Positions 1 to 15,669 are shown, counted from the first letter of the stretch. The stretch: 64,000 nucleotides of DNA from Diphasiastrum complanatum (GCA_029204225.1 CM055109.1:4056299-4120298); one strand, 5' to 3'. Numbers and translations are program-made. The notes: generated from the letters alone by a model not told the origin.

Positions 1-13
1 AGGGATTATTCCC

Positions 14-1510
14 TTGAAGCTTGCATCTTCTAAAGATCTCTTTCTCAACAATGTTCTTTTTGTCCCAAAGCTTACAAAGAACATCTTAAGTGTTGGCCAA
101 CTTCTTGATAGTGGCTTTGATGTCAATTTCAATATTGACAATTGTGTGATTAAGAAGGATGGTGAGATCCTTGCATATGGATCAAGATTTGAAGGCATCT
201 ACAAATTTGATCCAAGTGAGAGTGCAAACTCTCTTGATGTTTCTTATATTTCCAATATTTCAAAGGAGGAGGATTACACAAGATGCACATATCTTCTCTC
301 TTCAAGTATTATGGTGTATGATTATTCCTTATTATTCAAAGCATATGTTGAGAAGAAATTCTCATTGAAGATCAAAGCTTTGAGGAGTATTGGAGCTCTT
401 GAAGGAATAGCACCATATGAAGTTTTATTCAAGATGAAGCCTAAGGTTGATCACCTTAGTGAACTTGGTAGTGCTTGCTTTGCATATATTCCCTTGGAAA
501 CAAGAAGGAAGGATGATCCAAGCTCATGGATCATGATTGGATACTCATCCATCAAGGAGGCCTTTAGTGTCTTTACACTCTCTATTTCAAATGTGATCGT
601 GAATAGAGATGTCATATTGCATGAAGATTCAATCTTGGAAGTGGCTGAGATCAAGGCTTCTCAAGAAGCATCACAAGTTATCCTTTTTAAAGGTATTCAA
701 GTTATGATGGGGCCAATGTGTGAGGAGGAGTTTCTTCTTCATATGATTTCAAGAAGATCTTCAAGATGCATGACCGAGTCTTTATGGCTCACCATACATG
801 GCAAAGAGGGGCATCTTTCATGTTGTATCTACTACAACACATTCATATATGCTTCTCTTCCTTTGCTTGAAATGCTATCTTGCTTCATTGAATTTTTTGG
901 ATCTCAAAGTTCAAGAAAAGCTATACTAGTTTTGTATGATGCTTATGGTATGGACATGTTTCTTGTCATTATTGACTTAGATGTGTTTCCAATACTTTTT
1001 GAAAGCAAGATATTGTATTGTCAAAAGTATGCTCTTGGTTCTAGTAAGAACAAGATTGAGCTTGGTACTCACTTTTTTGAAAATCATATTTTCACATGTT
1101 TTGAGGCAAATTGTAAACTCCTCTTGAGATTAAGTGAAGCATCCAAAGTGGACACTTACATCCTTGAGAGAGTATCTAGCCTAAAAAAGATCAAGATAGT
1201 CTTTGATATCAAGATTAGATCCATCATGGATATAGTTCATTGTATGTGGACTAGTCAAGCTAGAAAGCATAATCTTGATAATCATCATTGTTGCACATCT
1301 TATGATCTTGATCTCCATGATCCTTATGAGGCTTGGAAGCCTCAGATTTCTCTATTTATGGTGCATCCATCATGCAAGTGGAACTTTCAAGGCAAAGATC
1401 ATCATCAAGCATGGAGGAAGCCCATGATAATAGTGGCATATTGGTGGAGCACTCTTCAAAGGCATTGGCAAGAGATCTCTACCAAAGAGATCTTATCATG
1501 GATATGGTGA
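14..1510 (+). pseudogene. Chimeric Copia polyprotein remnant with 498-codon ORF
   Basis: The first ~65 residues resemble the region between protease and integrase of Copia J in this window (NILSVGQLLDSGFDV, then IKKDGEI). Residues ~125-220 match the integrase C-terminal part (APYEVLFKMKP, PLETRRKDDPSS, VNRDVILHED). Most of the integrase core that should lie between them is missing. A degenerate Ser/Arg linker (SRRSSRCMTES) follows, and after it the reverse transcriptase and RNase H are not recognisable although the frame stays open to 1510. The 5' end is cut by the window edge. It sits just upstream of a Copia polypurine tract and 3' LTR, so it is the internal region of that element. I read it as a deleted, probably non-autonomous copy; the tail (about 661-1510) has no assigned function. 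Confidence 0.7.
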
Positions 1511-1636
1511 GGGTGCTGCTATGATGGATCCCTTGGCTGATCTTCACTTCTTATGCATACCAAAGGATCCACTCAAAAAGATTTACAAACTTCTCAAGTG
1601 ATCTAGTACCTTTCCAAGCTATTTTTTGAGGAGGAG

Positions 1637-2456
1637 TGTGAGAAATTGGCAAAAATCTAGCTTGGTATTTTTTATGATAGAAGTTTGTAAGTGAATCTCA
1701 CATGTGTGGAGGATGTTCCCACGTGTGGAGAATTGTAAAGTAAATCAAAATGTTTGATATAGGGGTCTCATAGAATTTCATAGTCAAGCATTTAGGTGTA
1801 GGATGTTGATAGGGTCAAATTTGGCATAGATGGCAAACTATCCATTTCCACTTGTAATGCCAATATTGAGCCAAAATAGAGCCAAACTTGTGCCAATTAG
1901 AGTGTAGAAAAGTGTCATGCTTTTCTTTGATGAAGCTTAAGAGGTCCAATGGGATTTAGAGGTGGAACCTTGTGAGGTCCAATAGAAAATTGAGGTGTGC
2001 TTGAATATAGTCCAATAGAATTTAGAGGTGCATGGATCAATGGTCCAATAGGATTAAGAGGTGGCAAAGTGTGATCCAATCATAGTTAAGCATAGTGGTA
2101 GCTCATGAATCTATTAGTATCATTGTACTCCTCCTTTTGGATCTAATTGATTTTGAGATTGAGTGGATTTTGAGTGTCATTGAATTTCTAGCTTTCTCTC
2201 TCTACTCGAGAGCTCATGATGGTTTTTCTCTCTCTACCCGAGGAGAGCAGCTTGTTTTTACTTAGAATACTTTTGGAACACTTCCCACACGTGTGAGTGA
2301 GAGTTGGAAGTGATTGAATGCATGTAGTAGTGTGTTTTTGCCATAGGATTCAAGATTGATCTTGAATCTCAATCTAGTCTTGATCTTGGTGCATCTACAC
2401 ACCTTAGGAGATCACAAGTACATGTAGTGGACTGTCCACACGTGTCAAATTCAACA
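1637..2456 (+). mobile_element. Copia 3' LTR (element 1)
   Basis: A purine tract (TTTTGAGGAGGAG) directly precedes TGTGAGAAATTGG, matching the PPT/LTR junctions of Copia J and K (gaggaggag followed by TGTTAAAAATT or TGTTGAAAATT). The proposed LTR ends in ...AAATTCAACA, giving TG...CA termini and about 820 bp. It contains CACACGTGTG at 2286-2295, a variant at 2437, and an array of five CCAAT boxes. The right boundary rests on the terminal CA only, because the 5' LTR is outside the window. Confidence 0.7.
1935..2085 (+). repeat. 33-bp tandem repeat with CCAAT boxes in LTR
   Basis: Five GTCCAAT or ATCCAAT motifs start at 1946, 1979, 2012, 2045 and 2076, so spacing is 33, 33, 33 and 31 bp. The units share a core like GGTCCAATAGGATTTAGAGG with substitutions. 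The array lies in the 5' part of the LTR, where the U3 promoter would be expected; a role as an enhancer is inference. Confidence 0.75.
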
Positions 2457-2859
2457 ATCGAGACGTGACCCGTTAGGATATATTGATCGGGCACTGATCC
2501 CGTAGACGGCTACTTGGGTTAGCCGGGTAGCCACATGTAGGAAGAAATTGGTCTGTACAGTGATTTTGAGTTCATTATGCTATACTCAGGGGCATGTCCT
2601 GGGTTTGTCAGTATATGTGACCATATTGGGCCTAACTCTAGTTTGGCAGGTGGTAGGCCAGTTTAGTGACACCTGTTGAGCCCATGCAGTTTGGGGCTTT
2701 GCTATATGTACTGTGTTTCTTCATAATAGACTTAACTTTTGTTGTGCCATCTTTGAGAGCTTGTGAGGAGTGGCTATGGTGATTGTGTGATGTGATCTGC
2801 ATACTGCACTACATCCTAACAGAATTTCAACTACAAACATTCGCAGACTTTTTTTTTTC
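2457..2859. other. No recognisable gene
   Basis: This stretch follows the element 1 LTR. It is somewhat more GC-rich at its left end than its surroundings, has no long ORF and no motif I can assign. It may be the flanking target sequence or an older repeat. Confidence 0.4.
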
Positions 2860-3310
2860 ATGTTGCTCATTGCAGTATGCACAAGTTTCACATCCATGAT
2901 TGGCGCTCCAATGGTTGTAAGCTGGTCTCACAACTCCTTGATGTGTGTCAAGAACGATCCTGCACTTTCATTTTCCTCCATTCATATGGTGTTCAACTTA
3001 ATCTTCAAAAACATCATGCGGATTTACAGTTTGATACTGGGTTCTCAATGCTTCTCAAGCATGTCTCACGATAGCATCACCACTAATGTTTGTGATTATA
3101 TGATCTTTCACTGACAAATTTATCAAGGATAATGCTTTTTGTGGCCTCTTGTCATAAGGCTGTATTTCTTTAGGCATAGTAGTTAGCCTCTGTTGGACTC
3201 CAGTTATGATATCCCAAAATTCTCTCTCCATGAGAATATTTTTCATCTTGAACTTTCATATACTATAATTAGAAATACCATCCAATTTGCTAGCTTCACC
3301 TAGTATATAC
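2860..3310 (-). pseudogene. Copia gag remnant
   Basis: On the minus strand the region near 3300-3055 reads as a decayed Copia gag N-terminus: KLDGISNYSI, a stop, then KFKMKNILMEREFWDII, followed by KALSLINLSVKD. Continuing left in shifted frames it resembles the next part of gag (VFEDKVEHHMNE, then QLTTIGAPIMD). There are several stops and frameshifts and no LTR or PBS next to it, so it is an isolated old fragment. Confidence 0.6.
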
Positions 3311-4406
3311 TCATTCAAGTACACCATTATAGAACGGTCTAGAATTCTAATTGTAGGCTAAAAATAGTATTATGAGTATAACGATGCCAAAACTCTACAA
3401 TAATGACATGTCAAATTGTTTACCATGTCTATCAATTGCTTAAGTGGCAAATTTGCCAACAAGATTTCCTCAGAATGCAAAATGCTTCTCACTATGTAAT
3501 GTTAACTATAGCCTTCCTAAGGGGAAAATCGCTTCTGGGAGGAATTGAGCACATTCTCCATGGTAATCATTTTGTTTTCTACTTTCATACTTACAAGTAC
3601 AATTTGGGTGCCCTTCATTTGGGTCAATTTTGGTAGCTATTGTCCAAATTATGGCCAAAACACTCAAAAGGCCTTAGAAAGATTGTTTTTGAACTGCTTT
3701 TTCAATTCAAAGAAATTGTGCCCTTAGTATTTAACTTTGTTTTTGAAGTTGAAGAGTATTTTCCCAATTGTTCAAGTTCACCTTCCAAGGATTTTTGGCC
3801 ATTGAATCTCATCCGCTATATCTCAGCCATTGATTGCTCGAAGAATGACGTCATCAATTTTCACCTTACTAGAATCAAATGGCCAGGACTTCTCATGAAC
3901 ACTAAGACATAACCTTGCAGTCGCTAAACACGCTGGTCTGCTATAGTGCCAACGAAGCTGGGCATGCTCGACCTGCTTACCCTTTCTCCTCCCTTTCTTA
4001 CCAAGGGTTCTTGGCTATGGCCGCCCTTTTGATCTTGATTCCTCTAGTTTTTCTCCATGGTCAGGTACAACCTTCTACAAACTTAGTCACCCTAATGAGC
4101 CACCCTTTGCTAGTGATTTTCATCTACAAAAAGGTTATGATGTAGCTCAATATCTTAGATATAGTCCACAAAAATCCTAGTTGATTTAGACCAGCTTTCA
4201 CAGGCTTTTTATAGCCTCCCTATAAACATCTTGTGATTTCTTGATCCATTGAAGTCGCCCTACTAGAAGCTATCAGCTAAAGTTTAAGACACGACAAATG
4301 GTGTAGCATTCATTGCATTTAAAAATAAATAAATTTGTGGCACCATTGCAAAATGACTAGTTCATTACTCAGGATTTCTCCAAAAGAGTGTGTCTCGGCA
4401 CTAGTT
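3311..4406. other. No recognisable gene
   Basis: Several short ORFs occur (for example 3640-3912 and 3915-4145), but none shows a motif, codon pattern or splice structure that I can support as a gene. The stretch is AT-rich and probably decayed repeat. Confidence 0.4.
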
Positions 4407-4520
4407 GGCATTTCTTCTAGTCCCAAAATTGCCTATCGACATTTCGTTGAGCTCCAAAAATGCCTAATGACATTTTTTTGAGTCTCAAAATTGTTGATTG
4501 GCATTTTTCTCTGACTTGTT
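4407..4520 (+). repeat. Degenerate short tandem repeat
   Basis: Three to four diverged units of roughly 33 bp follow the pattern GGCATTT...TTGAGTCCCAAAATTGCC. The units differ by substitutions and small gaps. No function is apparent. Confidence 0.5.
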
Positions 4521-4879
4521 GAAGTAGGAATCTCTATCAACCAACAACAATTAGCAATTCAGACTTCTGCCGAATCTTGTGTATTTTTGTAAAGTTTCTA
4601 AAATAACAATTCATTTCTTCAAACTGTTAAGTAGCTATGGAAGAGTGAGTATACATAGATGAATAGAAGTCCTCAAAAGTTAAAAATAGGTGAGTATATG
4701 CTAAGAACTTGAATGAAAGTATAGCACATTTACTAGGGTAACATGGTTCTCCTTACATAAGGGCTTTGTCGGCAAGCCAGCCAACACTTTTTTAATATGA
4801 TAAATTATTTCAAATTATTTCTTCTGAACTTTCTCTTTTAGGAAAGGAAATTGTCTTTCAATATTCTTAATTAGCCTAG

Positions 4880-5640
4880 AGTGAAATTGTGGGTTCAGAA
4901 AAAGTGCCATGCAATTCTAATTGTCACAATGCAATGTAGTTGATCTAAGCTATTGAAATTTGAGACCATGTAGTATCTTTTGAGCTAGATGACTTCCTTT
5001 ACTACTTGAGTGGCTGCAACACGTTCAGATTTTGTGGAAGACAAAACATGAATTTATGCTTTTGGCTGTTCCATGAAATGGGTCCTTGTGTTAGAAAGCA
5101 CAAATAGCCAGAAGTGGATTTTGTAGTGTCCACATCTCTACCCAATTAGAGTCTGAATAGGCTTCCAAGTATCCACTAATTTTTCATTATAACACAAGGT
5201 ATAATGCTTTGTGGCTTAAATGTACCTCAATACTCTCACAAAGTTTTCTAGTGTGGTAAGCTTGGATTTGACATATACTAGGATAATGTACAAATTGAAA
5301 AAGCAAGGTCAAGACATGTGCGTGTCATGGCATATATGAGTGAGCCAATGATTGATTGCTAGGGGTAACTTGCACATTTTGTTTTGCAGCTTGCTCCTCT
5401 TCAAACATGTGTCGTTTGGTAGCCTGAAGCTTGGATCCATAGGTGAGTCTATGGCTTTGCAATTTTCTCTGTCATACATGTGAAGAATACATTGATTAAA
5501 TAATTCTACTGGCTTATGGTGATTCTTGTTGCGGTTCTATCTCTTGTGATTTCCATGCCAAGTAGGTAATGCATTGGCCCAAAATTTGTGTCTTAATGAC
5601 TGCCTTGAAGGCATTGGAAATTGGTTGCTTTGGCCTTCAA
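4880..5640 (-). pseudogene. Copia RT C-terminus and RNase H remnant
   Basis: Read leftwards on the minus strand, the region gives in order a piece like YLLGMEITRDR, then ITISQ (RT end), IIGSLIYAMTRT and YMSNPSLPH (RT/RNase H connection), TKSTSGY, PISWNSQKH, and near 5000 a RVAATQVVKE block (RNase H). That is the normal Copia order. Stops and frameshifts interrupt it throughout. Because the gag remnant at 2860-3310 lies on the wrong side for this orientation, the two pieces come from different insertions. Confidence 0.6.
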
Positions 5641-6960
5641 AAATTGTGCATCTCAATAAAATGCATATTTGGATTCACAATCCCAAAGGCTTTGTGTAGT
5701 TTCATAAATAGATCTATATCATAAAAAGACATAAAAAGACATGCAAATGATTTACCAGAAGCCACAAGATCTCGTGTTCCCAAGTAGGTCGGTGAGCCCT
5801 ATTGGATTAGGTCCTTTATGCTCTACCTTGGTATGGACTCTTTCTCCCTTCCTTTTTTTTTGGGAAAATTACAATCGACACAACAAGCTCTCATCTAACT
5901 TCTCAAAAGTTTTGCAGGTGTTTGAAGATTCCAAACAAAGATACAAATCTAGATCAACATATCCCTAGCAAGAAGGGTACAAAATGCATCATGATAATCA
6001 ACTTTTATTACACTTACAACGTACATAAATCGAGAATTGATTGTGTCCTTGGTCAAGTTCCCGTATTGCTTTCTTTTTTTGGGCAATCACACAAACAAGT
6101 TTTTTTAAGGGAGTTGTAGGTAAGCGTTTGAGCTAGAACATTAAGATAGCTTGTAGACCTTAATAGAAAAAGATTACAAGATAATGACTAGCTCTCATCT
6201 AAGTTCTTATCAACCTCAAAAAAAGCCTAAGCTTTCGTTGTCTTTTGTAGGATATGAATCTATTTTCACATCTCCCTTTGATTATTTTCTTGAGCAACAT
6301 CCATGGCCATTAATGTAAGCCATTAAAAAGTAAGGACCAAGTATATCCTTGATTTTATACACATTATAAATGTGATAAAAGCCTAGTACTCTAGACTCTT
6401 GATGCAAGGTAATGTTGCTCCAAAGCAGTGCTTAGGAAACCTCTTTCGAGTTATCCTCAAAAAATCTGCATTTTATAGAACCTCTCAGTTTTCTGAAAAC
6501 TTCTAGGTGCATATGCTTGGTCAAACTGGTTCCATTCCTATAGTTTGAGATTTTTTAGAGCAGTGCTCCAAAGGAAGTCTTTTAATCAATAGCATTCTAA
6601 AAAGTTTGATGATATACAATGCACCTGGAAATTCCACTACCACACACCATGTACTTTTCCAAACATTATGAATGGTGCTGATTAATGAATAGTTTACCTA
6701 CAAAATGGGCTCCCAATTCCCAAATTTCAATGAATAAAATAAAATAGATGATCATTGATGATGCACCAAGCAGCCGCAGCCGCCACAAAGGCAGCCCCTC
6801 CCTTTGGCCGCAATAACTTGGTGTGATGGCGTAAGGCTTTGATTCACAAAAACAAAAGCATATACTCTATTTTGGAGTATCTTCCCCATGGCTCTTTGAT
6901 ATGTTATGCAGTTCTCCTTGTGATCAAAGACATTAGTGTTAAGAAAAGGATTTGGGTTTT
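5641..6960. other. Mostly unassigned; GapC upstream region at its right end
   Basis: No coding region is recognisable; the left end may still belong to the adjoining Copia remnant. The last few hundred bases form the upstream region of GapC. An AGCCGCC motif (6778-6784), identical to the core of the plant GCC-box, lies about 200 bp above the TATA box; one such motif can occur by chance. Confidence 0.4.
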
Positions 6961-6977
6961 GTGAGTCAATGATTGAG

Positions 6978-6986
6978 TATAAATAG
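6978..6986 (+). promoter_or_regulatory. TATA box of GapC
   Basis: TATAAATAG lies about 145 bp upstream of the inferred start codon. Transcription would start near 7005-7015, giving a 5' UTR of roughly 115 bases. The call rests on position and consensus. Confidence 0.6.
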
Positions 6987-7126
6987 TGTGCATGCAGCTG
7001 CTTTTGCTTCCAAGTTTGCTTTCAGGATTTGATCTGCTGCTATTTGCTTCTGCCCCCTGGGTCTGGCATTATATCTGAAAAATCAGACATCAGTAATAAG
7101 CTCAAAGCTACATTTCTCAATCTAAA

Positions 7127-10518
<3,392 letters not shown>

Positions 10519-11929
10519 GAACATCTAACATGCTGTATTTTAGCAAATAATTCTTATTCAGAAGAATTCTACTCCAACTGTCTCTTTTTCACTTGTCACA
10601 TGCCAAGTTGCTTTGCATACAAAGTCGGCAGCTCACAATAAGCTCCCAAATGTGAATACAGCTTCTTTCTCCATTTCACTAGAACTTTTCTCTAGAAAAG
10701 AACGATAAGCTCACCCAATTTTGTCTAAAGCACATTCTTGCTAATGAGGCGAGCTTTTGCCGAGGTACTCATAGGCTGTGACCTGTGTCCTTTAAGCCTT
10801 TGTGACTATAACAAACAAGGTTTTGATAATTCAAAAGTCTTGTCAGCAATTCGATTCTATACTGGTTTATGGAAATGTGGTTGAATCTGATATGCCATCA
10901 ATTGTGTTTTGAAGACAGTGTTCATCTGCTTTTGCTGGTAGATGAGCATTAGAGATTGAAACATAAGATGTGTTAAATGGAAATTAAAACAAGAATGTTG
11001 TGGTATACCACAAAGGCCTTGCCGCTGTGTTTGAAGAAAAAACTATTACCATTTAGCGAGATTGATGAAAGGGGATTGAATTGAGAATATGAATAATTTT
11101 GAATAAGGATGAGCCACAAGATTTTACATAAAATTTGACTAAATTTGTGAAGATGTAAGGTGTAACTTTTTACATTTTACAATCACCAAGGTATACGCAA
11201 GTGATGCCCATGCAAAGAGAAGATGCTTATAATGTCTCTTGAGTTTAGTGTTTTACTTGCTATTTTTTTATCTCAGATTGTAGGTTATGCAACCAACAAA
11301 AGAATGAAATTGCAGAAGACAATGTGTAAATTTCAATAGTAATCTCAATCTGCTTGAAGGAGCAATCTTGGCGTGCTAGTTATTAGCAAAACCATGTGTT
11401 TATGCAAAATTATCAGGGTAGGCCTACAAATAAGTGACTTTAGAACTAGTTGCATCCACACCATGGAGTAGCATGAGACGGTCAAGTTCAAACCATGACT
11501 TGTCAGAATTTTCATGCCAGATATAGTTCAAATTTTGATCACACAAATTCATGCTATGAGTCATGTCGGCAACAATGGAGACTTCTGTTGGCGATTTTTT
11601 CCCTCTTTAGTAACAATTATTACTCACAGTTGCTCATGTGAATGAAATACAAACCCATAATGAAATATTTATCCTCCACATTACCTACCCATTTTGTGTC
11701 ATAATAAACCTTGAAAAACAAGATTGCTAGATGATGCATATTCAGGTCCATCATTTTATTTACATGTAAGGTATCTTGGCAACTGCTCTCCAATAAGATT
11801 CCTTATGACTTGACATGAACTGACTAATCACACAAACAACGTAAGTGATATAAGGTGATGTATTAATCAAATAGATGAGTGAATAACTAATTGCCTAAAC
11901 ATAACTAGTTAGCTTGACATTGAGTTTCA
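10519..11929. other. GapC 3' region and intergenic sequence
   Basis: The first few hundred bases should contain the GapC 3' UTR (AT-rich, with GCAAATAATTC near 10541 as a weak poly(A) signal candidate). The rest has no long ORF and no repeat I can assign. Confidence 0.4.
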
Positions 11930-12400
11930 TAGGTGTAGACAAATATCTACAAATCAACCATATTGAACTTTTCTAGCAACTCACGAACATATTTGGCTTT
12001 TCTTGTTGCCAAACTTCAATACCAAGACATAAATGGATAAGTCTTTCATTTGAAACTCATGTGATAGGTTACACCTTATTTTAGCACGCATTTTACTAAC
12101 AATTTCAAGTTATGATCAAATCATCTACAAAAACAACAAATAAAAGAATATTACCATCTCCAAGCATAATGTAGAGATCAATCACAGGAAACATGTAAGA
12201 AACTAAGCTTCACAAATTAGTGTGAATATTAGGCTCTAGGAGACCATTCCAAACCATATAAAGCTTTTTTAACTTGCCTTCATGATTCATGTATTTCTTG
12301 GCCCTTCATCACAAACTCTTGAGGTTGAGTATGAGTTAATTCAACTAGAAAACCATCTTTAATTCATCTACGATCTTACTCTTTTCCATTGCTCCCGATC
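11930..12400 (-). pseudogene. Copia reverse transcriptase remnant
   Basis: Minus-strand translation shows decayed RT motifs in the right order: QPQEFVMKG, KKALYGLEWSPRA (canonical KALYGLKQAPRAWY), a degraded palm region, then a stretch around SWYWSLATRKAKYVRELL. Stops are frequent and no LTRs adjoin it. Confidence 0.6.
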
Positions 12401-12566
12401 TAAATTGACTAAGTTAAGGATTTTAGAAAATTCACAATTATCTAGATGCATTTTAGAAAAATCCAAAATGGGTATAACAAACAAAGAATAAGCTTCATAA
12501 TGTGAATCAGAAATTTAATTATATTACTCATTAAAACCATCTCAGATGAATGTACAAATCTACCAC

Positions 12567-13235
12567 CCATGATCTCCTACAAACAGCACATCCACTCTAT
12601 ACTTTCACATCTACACACCTGTAATATTATGTATATATACATATTCTGGACACCATTCATGTGATGATGATGATCAAATGATCAAGTGAGAGAAGAAGAG
12701 ACTAAGAGAAGAGGTTTCATTCCTCATTACAGACAAAATAAGCTTCGTAGGGCACGCGGTTTTGTCCGCTATTGTATTGTGCTCTACTGCATTATTAACA
12801 TGTATACATGATATACTTAATCTGATATAGATCTTTGTTTTGCATTTCGATTTGTGCTAATATTGCTAGGCTTGTTCTTCATTTTGTCTGATCTTTCTAG
12901 TTGCTCTTTCTGGTAATAGACGATTAACTTTTAGTCTTGTCTTTTGCGACTAATTATCAGTCAAGCACAGTCTAACTCTTCGCGAATCATTCGCGATATA
13001 TAATTTGTCTTGCAATTCGCGACAAATTATTCATCTAGCGTTTCATCCATTAAATGTTTGGCTGCGTAATCTAGAATGACTATGATTCCTATAACTAAAG
13101 TTCTGTTCATTCTGATAGACATAGTCATGCTTTCGTAGAGAGTCGTTTAACTCATTCCGCTGTGCACGAACATTTTCTGTTCGAGTTCGTTTCTCGTTCG
13201 TGTTCATCATTTATTCTCCCCCTCTCTCTCCAACA
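12567..13235 (+). mobile_element. Copia 5' LTR, element A
   Basis: The sequence matches 36112-36773 over its length with many substitutions and ends ...CTCCAACA immediately before the tRNA-Met PBS. The shared block begins at ACCACCCATGATCTCC; the exact left terminus is uncertain because a clear TG start is not visible. The R/U5 part also resembles the LTR of element G. It carries several TCGCGA palindromes (about 12979-13022) that are lost in the second copy. Confidence 0.75.
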
Positions 13236-13247
13236 TGGTATCAGAGC
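13236..13247 (+). promoter_or_regulatory. Primer binding site, element A
   Basis: TGGTATCAGAGC abuts the LTR and is complementary to the 3' end of plant initiator tRNA-Met, the usual Copia primer. Confidence 0.85.
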
Positions 13248-13386
13248 CATTTTCATAGCTTGATTAGCTTCCATAGTACAAGACTCTACTAGCCGATAGA
13301 GTAATTGTTTTCTTGTTATGTAAATATCAGATTTTCATACTTAAGTCATTGATAGTTTCTCCTATCACTTAGACTAATTCTTCCAC

Positions 13387-14190
13387 ATGGATTCCCAAGG
13401 GAAAGCCAGTTCTATCATGGACAAGCTTGATGGAGCCAATTACCATCTGTGGAAATTTAAGATGAAAACTGTACTAATGACAAAAGAATTGTTTGACGTT
13501 GTTACAGGTGCAGAAGGGAAACCCGAAGCGGACGACGCGACAATCGCCAGATGGAAGCCGAAGGATGGAAAGGCTTTCGCGTTGATCATCCTCAACATCA
13601 CGAATACCCAGATCGGCCATGTATCCGAGGCTCAGACATCAAAAGAAGTCTGGGACATCTTGAGCACACTATACGAAGTGCGAGATATAGCTTCTAAGCT
13701 ACAGCTCAGGAAGAAATTCTACTCCCTCAAGATGACGAATGGTGATTCTCTGTAGAATCCGATTAATCGATTCAAGAACTTGCTAAGACAAATGGCCGCT
13801 GTCGGATCTCTCATAGATGATCAAGATCCGTGATGCAACTGCTTACAAGCTTGCCAAGTTCTTACGACAGCTGGGTGATGATCATCACGACTCATCCAGA
13901 ATTGACTCTTTCAAGAGTTATTACTATGTTGTTGCAGAAAGACACGCAAAGAAACGAAGCCTCGAGTTCCTCAGCTGATTCTCACGCCTTGTACACCAAC
14001 AAGAGAACGACAAAGCAGAAGAAGAAGAAAGGCCCAAAGCAATCAAAGCGAGACTAGAAACCAGCTCAGCACAAGGAACAGTCGAATTCGCAGACAAAGA
14101 AGAAGCTGTTCTACAGATATTGCAAACGAAACAATCACGAAATTCAAGACTGCCGAATACTTCAAGCGAAGAACAATAGCAAGGGATAGT
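13387..14190 (+). pseudogene. Copia gag, element A (broken)
   Basis: The ORF opens with MDSQGKASSIMDKLDGANY and LWKFKMKTVL, the Copia gag N-terminal domain, and continues through EVWDILSTLY. A TAG at 13753 ends the first 122 codons. Gag continues in other frames (ASKLQLRKKFYSLKM before the stop, MMQLLTSLPSSYDSW after 13830), followed by a Lys-rich stretch. The CCHC knuckle near 14100 is degenerate: its first cysteine appears to be replaced. At least two frame disruptions make it non-functional. Confidence 0.8.
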
Positions 14191-14198
14191 CGAATCAA

Positions 14199-15524
14199 GT
14201 GGCAAATGTAGTTGTAGAAGCTCCACAACCTATTCAAGAAGCAGATCATGATGCCTTCATGACCAACCATCAAGAAGCATCCGGGGACAGTTCTTGGTTC
14301 CTGGATTCTGGAGCCACTCAGCACATGACTAGCCTCATTGGCTGTTTCGAGTCCTATACACCTTACAGTACCCAGAAGTTCATTCACCTTGGTGACAATA
14401 GCACACAAGCTATCAAAGGTGAAGGCACTGTAAGATTAAGCTTTGCAAATGATCAATCTAAGCTACTCTCTAAAGTCCTGTATGTACCAAATTTATCTAC
14501 GAATCTGCTCTTCGTAAGCAAAATCACATATTTAGGACATAGAGTAGAGTTCGAATGTGATCAGTGTAAAGTAGTTGATAGGACTGGCAAGATCCTAGCA
14601 CTCAGAAAGAGGCATGGATACTTTTATAAATTAAGTCATTGCTTTTCTGCCTCTAGTCAGGCTCTCAATACTTCAATTCATACAAATAAAGGTTTACTTT
14701 GGCATTATAGACTTGGTCATTTAAATCATGCTGTTGTACAATGAATGTCTAGACAATCTATTGTTCTTGATCTTTACTATCCTCATGAAAAAGTCGAGTT
14801 ACCTGTCTGTCAAGACTGTCTAGTTGGTAAACAGACTAGGAAACCAATTAAGTCAAGCCATCAGCATATTGCTAGAGGATTTCTAGATGTTGTACATTCA
14901 GATATTTGTGACCCAATGAAAAATCCTTTGCTAAAGGATGCCAAGTATTTTGTAACCTTTGTTGACAATTTCTCCAGAAGGACGATGGTGTATTTCATAA
15001 AGAAAAAATCAGAAGCTTTCAACTGCTTCATAATCTTCAAGGAGTGTGCAGAAAAAGAGACTGGAAGGACGATCAAGGCCTTAAGGTCAGACAACGGTGG
15101 AGAATACATCTCTGTCGAGTTTAAGGAGTACTATCAAAGCCAATGCATTGAGAAGCAATTCATCACTCCTTACAGTCCTCAGTCTAATGGCTTAGATGAG
15201 AGGAAGAACTATACTTTGGTCGAATCTGCTAAGTGTATGCTATCGCATGCATCGTTGCCCAAGAGATTCTGGGCTGAAGCTGTCTCCACTGCAGCTTACC
15301 TCCAGAATAGATGTTCGACCAAGGCCCTGTCAGACAAGACACCCCACGAGGTGTGGACAGGCTCTAAGCCTTCTTTGAAGAACCTAAGAGTGTTTGGGTG
15401 CACTGCCTACGCGCAGATCCCAAAAGACACAAGGAAGAAATTGGACTTCCAAGGCCTCAAGACCATCCTGATCGGATATACTCAAGGATATTGCTCAAGA
15501 AGAACCTACATCTCCTGCCATTGA
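14199..15524 (+). pseudogene. Copia protease-integrase, element A
   Basis: The protease motif WFLDSGATQHMT is near 14298. The integrase zinc region (HYRLGHLNH) is followed by a stop at 14742-14744, then CQDCLVGKQTR, VHSDICDP, RSDNGGEYIS and ERKNYTLVESAK, which hold the D-D-E catalytic residues. VFGCTAYAQIPKDTRKK marks the C-terminal part. The reading frame fails near 15480 within the region leading to RT. One internal stop and a frameshift separate it from gag and RT. Confidence 0.85.
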
Positions 15525-15669
15525 CATGACAGTCCGAGCTTCTGGCTCAGGCATGTTGCTGCTACCTAGCAACAAGTCCCAGGAGCGGTTCATCAGTCGA
15601 ATCATCCCAGAAGATCAAGCCGAGTGCGCACACAGCCCACAAGGTATACTCCTGAGTCTGCCTGTCTCT

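Noticed and set aside
3640-4145. Two plus-strand ORFs of 90 and 76 codons
   Set aside because: No motif, no splice structure, and composition like the surrounding AT-rich DNA.
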